NCBI RefSeq assembly: GCF_008831285.2
Contig: NC_045146.1
Coordinates: 21,507,149-21,571,148 of the forward strand
DNA: 64,000 nucleotides
Source: Nymphaea colorata
Lineage: Eukaryota > Streptophyta > Magnoliopsida > Nymphaeales > Nymphaeaceae
Direction: 5' to 3'
The notes beneath the pieces are model-generated. The model was not told the DNA's origin and did not search any database. It was given only the letters and a program-made list of their open reading frames with translations. Positions 61,530-64,000 of this stretch are shown one piece after another. The translations under genes were made by a program, and so were the position numbers. Within the stretch, counting starts at the first letter, position 1. Each line of letters starts with the position of its first letter.

Positions 61530-64000
61530 TCCTTTTTTTCTTGTTCGTTTTTTTTTTTTTTTTTCTGGGGGGACGGGTTTCTCTTCTGCCGATCAAAACC
61601 GTAGAAAAAGGGTTAGAGGTATTTATATAATCAATTTCCCTGGATTAATCGATTACTGATTGGAAGACTTAAGCCGAGACGCACGCGTACCTCTGGGCTC
61701 ACCGCGACCGAGTCGACGAGGGGATCGATGACTCGCGAGACTCGGGGCTATTTCGGTAAAAAAAATTTAGAATGCGGCATCGAGAACACGAGATCTTGTC
61801 GCGGGTTTTTTTTCCGCATTTTGGGTGGGCGGATGCCTGGTGGCAGATACAAAGGCCAACAGTGGGTCGGGTATCTGATAGGTAGTTAGGTATCCGATTA
61901 ATGATAAGTGAATTTAGGCTGGTTAGTGACGCTTGAGCCGACCCAATTAAAAAATTTAATTGGGCCGACTGGCCCATATATATATATATATCTTCATCCA
62001 AATAATATGACATTAGCAATCACTCACTTAAAAATTTTCACCAATAACTTCCTTAAAAACTCTTCATGTGTTCGCCCTTCAAAATTCTTTATGTGTATTT
62101 GATGGTACTCTTAAAAACTTTTGGCATGTCATTAATGATTTCTAAGACATTAAAATATAAAATATTAAAAGTTTTAAATATGGGTGGATATTGAACTGAA
62201 TATTCGACAGCTATAAAATTGACACAGTCGGACACTATCTGATGACTAAACAGGCCAAACTTGGGCTGCCTGCAAAGTCTTTCAGTTAGCCCAAGGCTAA
62301 TTTTGCCGAGGCTTGGGCCGGATGAACCCGATGCTCAACCTTAAGTAAAAAGCGAAAACTCTCGTTCGACCCCTTCTACTCATAAAATACAAAGTTTGTT
62401 TTCGATGCTTAGAACGCTTCGGTTACATTTCAATTTGTATATTGGTGGTCTTCTTTGACAATACAGGAAGTTGATGTCATTAACATTTGAAAAGAAACTA
62501 AAAGCCTACCAATCCCTAATTCAAACCGTGGTGCGGTAATATATAACTATCACTACTGAAACTCCTCTTTCTTAAGGTATTTAGGTATTTGCTCATTTCT
62601 TCTGGGCCATGATATACAAATATCTCCACTGAAAGTCCTCTTTCTTAAGATATTTGGTCATTTTCGACCCATAACAGCTAAGGGGCAATAATATATAACT
62701 AACTCTACTTAAACTCGATCTTATTAGGTGAGGTAAACAGCCCTAAATTCCCTGTATTACTTAACATATGCTTGCACATGGGTAGGAAAGAGAACTGATT
62801 TCGTACACTTGAACTCGACCTGCCCTATCAGTATTTTAGCTTCACGTCAATCTTCTTCTTTAAAGGTTTGGAAACACAAAATCAACTCAAGAATAGTATT
62901 CCCGCATCCGTGAAGTCGGTCTTTTTTTATAAAACTGCCAAATGCAAAGTATATAAAACTTACATTAGGCATTAACTTTCTGTGATAATTTTCCAGGTAC
63001 AAGAGATAGCTGCATCGTTTAAGAGGTAGTGATAAAAGTTGGCATGCATTTAAGACTATCTGTACAATCAAACGCATATTTCAAGTTATTTTGGGTGCGT
63101 GAGAGGTTAACAACCAGTCAACCACCCACGGCCCAGAGAAGAGGTTCGAAAGCCCTAACGTACACCCTCCCAACCCCTTATCTCCCCAAACCCATTCTCC
63201 TTACCTCCAGAAGCGAAGCCAGGATGTTTTTCAGGGGTGGGTCAAACGGTCTATCGAATTTATCCGAGTAGGGTCAAACTAAATCCGAATATAAAAAATA
63301 CATTACCCAACCAAAATTTTTCAATTTTTTTTTTCAAGTAGTTGGCTGAAATCCTACGCTACAGCAGGGCCTGGGTGAGCAATGGGTTGCTTAACAGACC
63401 ACCCCACCTTTAGCAGTCCAATGGAGTAGCACCTATTAGAATTGCGACAGAGACGTGCTGTCAATACGCACTTCACCCTGTTCTTACTTGGACCAGCTAT
63501 GCTATGGCCAATGAGGCACCCACTTTCAAGTTATTCAAAAAATGAAAAATGCATATCTGCAATTAAGGTCAATCTATTGGAATCAAATGAAAATTCTCTA
63601 CAAAAGCTTTAAGATGTCATCTAACCCAAATTTGTAAAGACTTTGTTTTATGAAAATAAAGTCTTTTAATGAGTTTTGAAAACATGATTTCTTTGTTTGG
63701 TTGCCACAAACAAAATGCAGTTTTTACGAATAACTTGGTGGATGTGAGATTTGTGACTCAATTTTACAAAATATGGCTTTGTCAAAAAATGAGCTTTCAA
63801 CATACCCAGTTTTGATGGCACTCAAACATTTTAAGTTTTAGAGTATCATCCAAACAACCCCTTAAATTGTGAGGGGATCATCGCTTATGGAGCATAGCTG
63901 CTACCCTGCTATAAAAACTTGGTGGATGAAAGTTGTCAACTGGTGCAATGGGGTGAGCATGAACTCAACAGATTGTATTCGAATTGAATATACTCTTACT
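61530..64000. other. Spacer to the right edge, no gene recognised
   Basis: AT-rich with a poly-T run (61549-61564) and short GGGC/GCCC-containing repeat fragments (about 61860-61980 and 62240-62340). No coding region, RNA gene or complete transposon supported. Confidence 0.5.

Overview
This is nuclear DNA from a flowering plant. It has compact multi-exon genes with GT-AG introns, AT-rich spacers full of microsatellites and small transposons, an intact Ty1/copia element, and plant-specific families: a plant-type actin with introns at canonical positions, a nodulin-21-like vacuolar iron transporter, an ATL RING-H2 ligase, and an LCBK1-type sphingoid-base kinase. The species cannot be named from sequence alone.

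Layout. (1) 573-16739, minus strand: the 5' part of an LRR receptor-like kinase of the LRR-VIII-1 type. It covers the signal peptide, LRR N-cap and leucine-rich repeats; the membrane and kinase parts lie off the left edge. Its repeats are encoded by 72-nt exons (one is 144 nt). Intron 2 carries a complete copia retrotransposon (4832-10283) with two LTRs that read as identical, a 5-bp target-site duplication and a full Gag-Pol frame. Intron 4 carries a solo LTR (3007-3521) with its own 5-bp duplication. (2) 19044-19692: a telo-box/TATA promoter with a duplicated leader but no recognisable protein. (3) 22510-22968: a small secreted proline/histidine/tyrosine-rich protein, probably frameshifted near its end. 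(4) 26493-28383, plus: a complete 377-residue actin gene with a leader intron. (5) 31140-31835, minus: an intronless vacuolar-iron-transporter-like protein. (6) About 7 kb with no convincing gene. (7) 39138-43791, minus: ATG13, the autophagy-initiation scaffold, reconstructed from three coding exons, with a repeat-filled last intron. (8) 44.8-47.8 kb: mainly small inverted-repeat transposons. (9) 47919-48425, minus: an intronless ATL-type RING-H2 protein. (10) 48.6-52.3 kb: spacer with a 58-bp tandem repeat and possible LTR debris. (11) 52371-59896, minus: LCBK1-like sphingoid long-chain-base kinase with eight coding exons. (12) 61.5-64 kb: spacer.

The genes belong to unrelated processes (surface signalling, cytoskeleton, iron storage, autophagy, ubiquitination, sphingolipid signalling), as is normal for a plant chromosome. 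I did not find a novel multi-gene system. The observations most worth a second look are the very young copia insertion in sense orientation inside a receptor-kinase intron, an inverted copy of an ATG13 exon segment in the adjacent ATG13 intron, a solo LTR containing a long hairpin, and the unexplained telo-box transcription unit.
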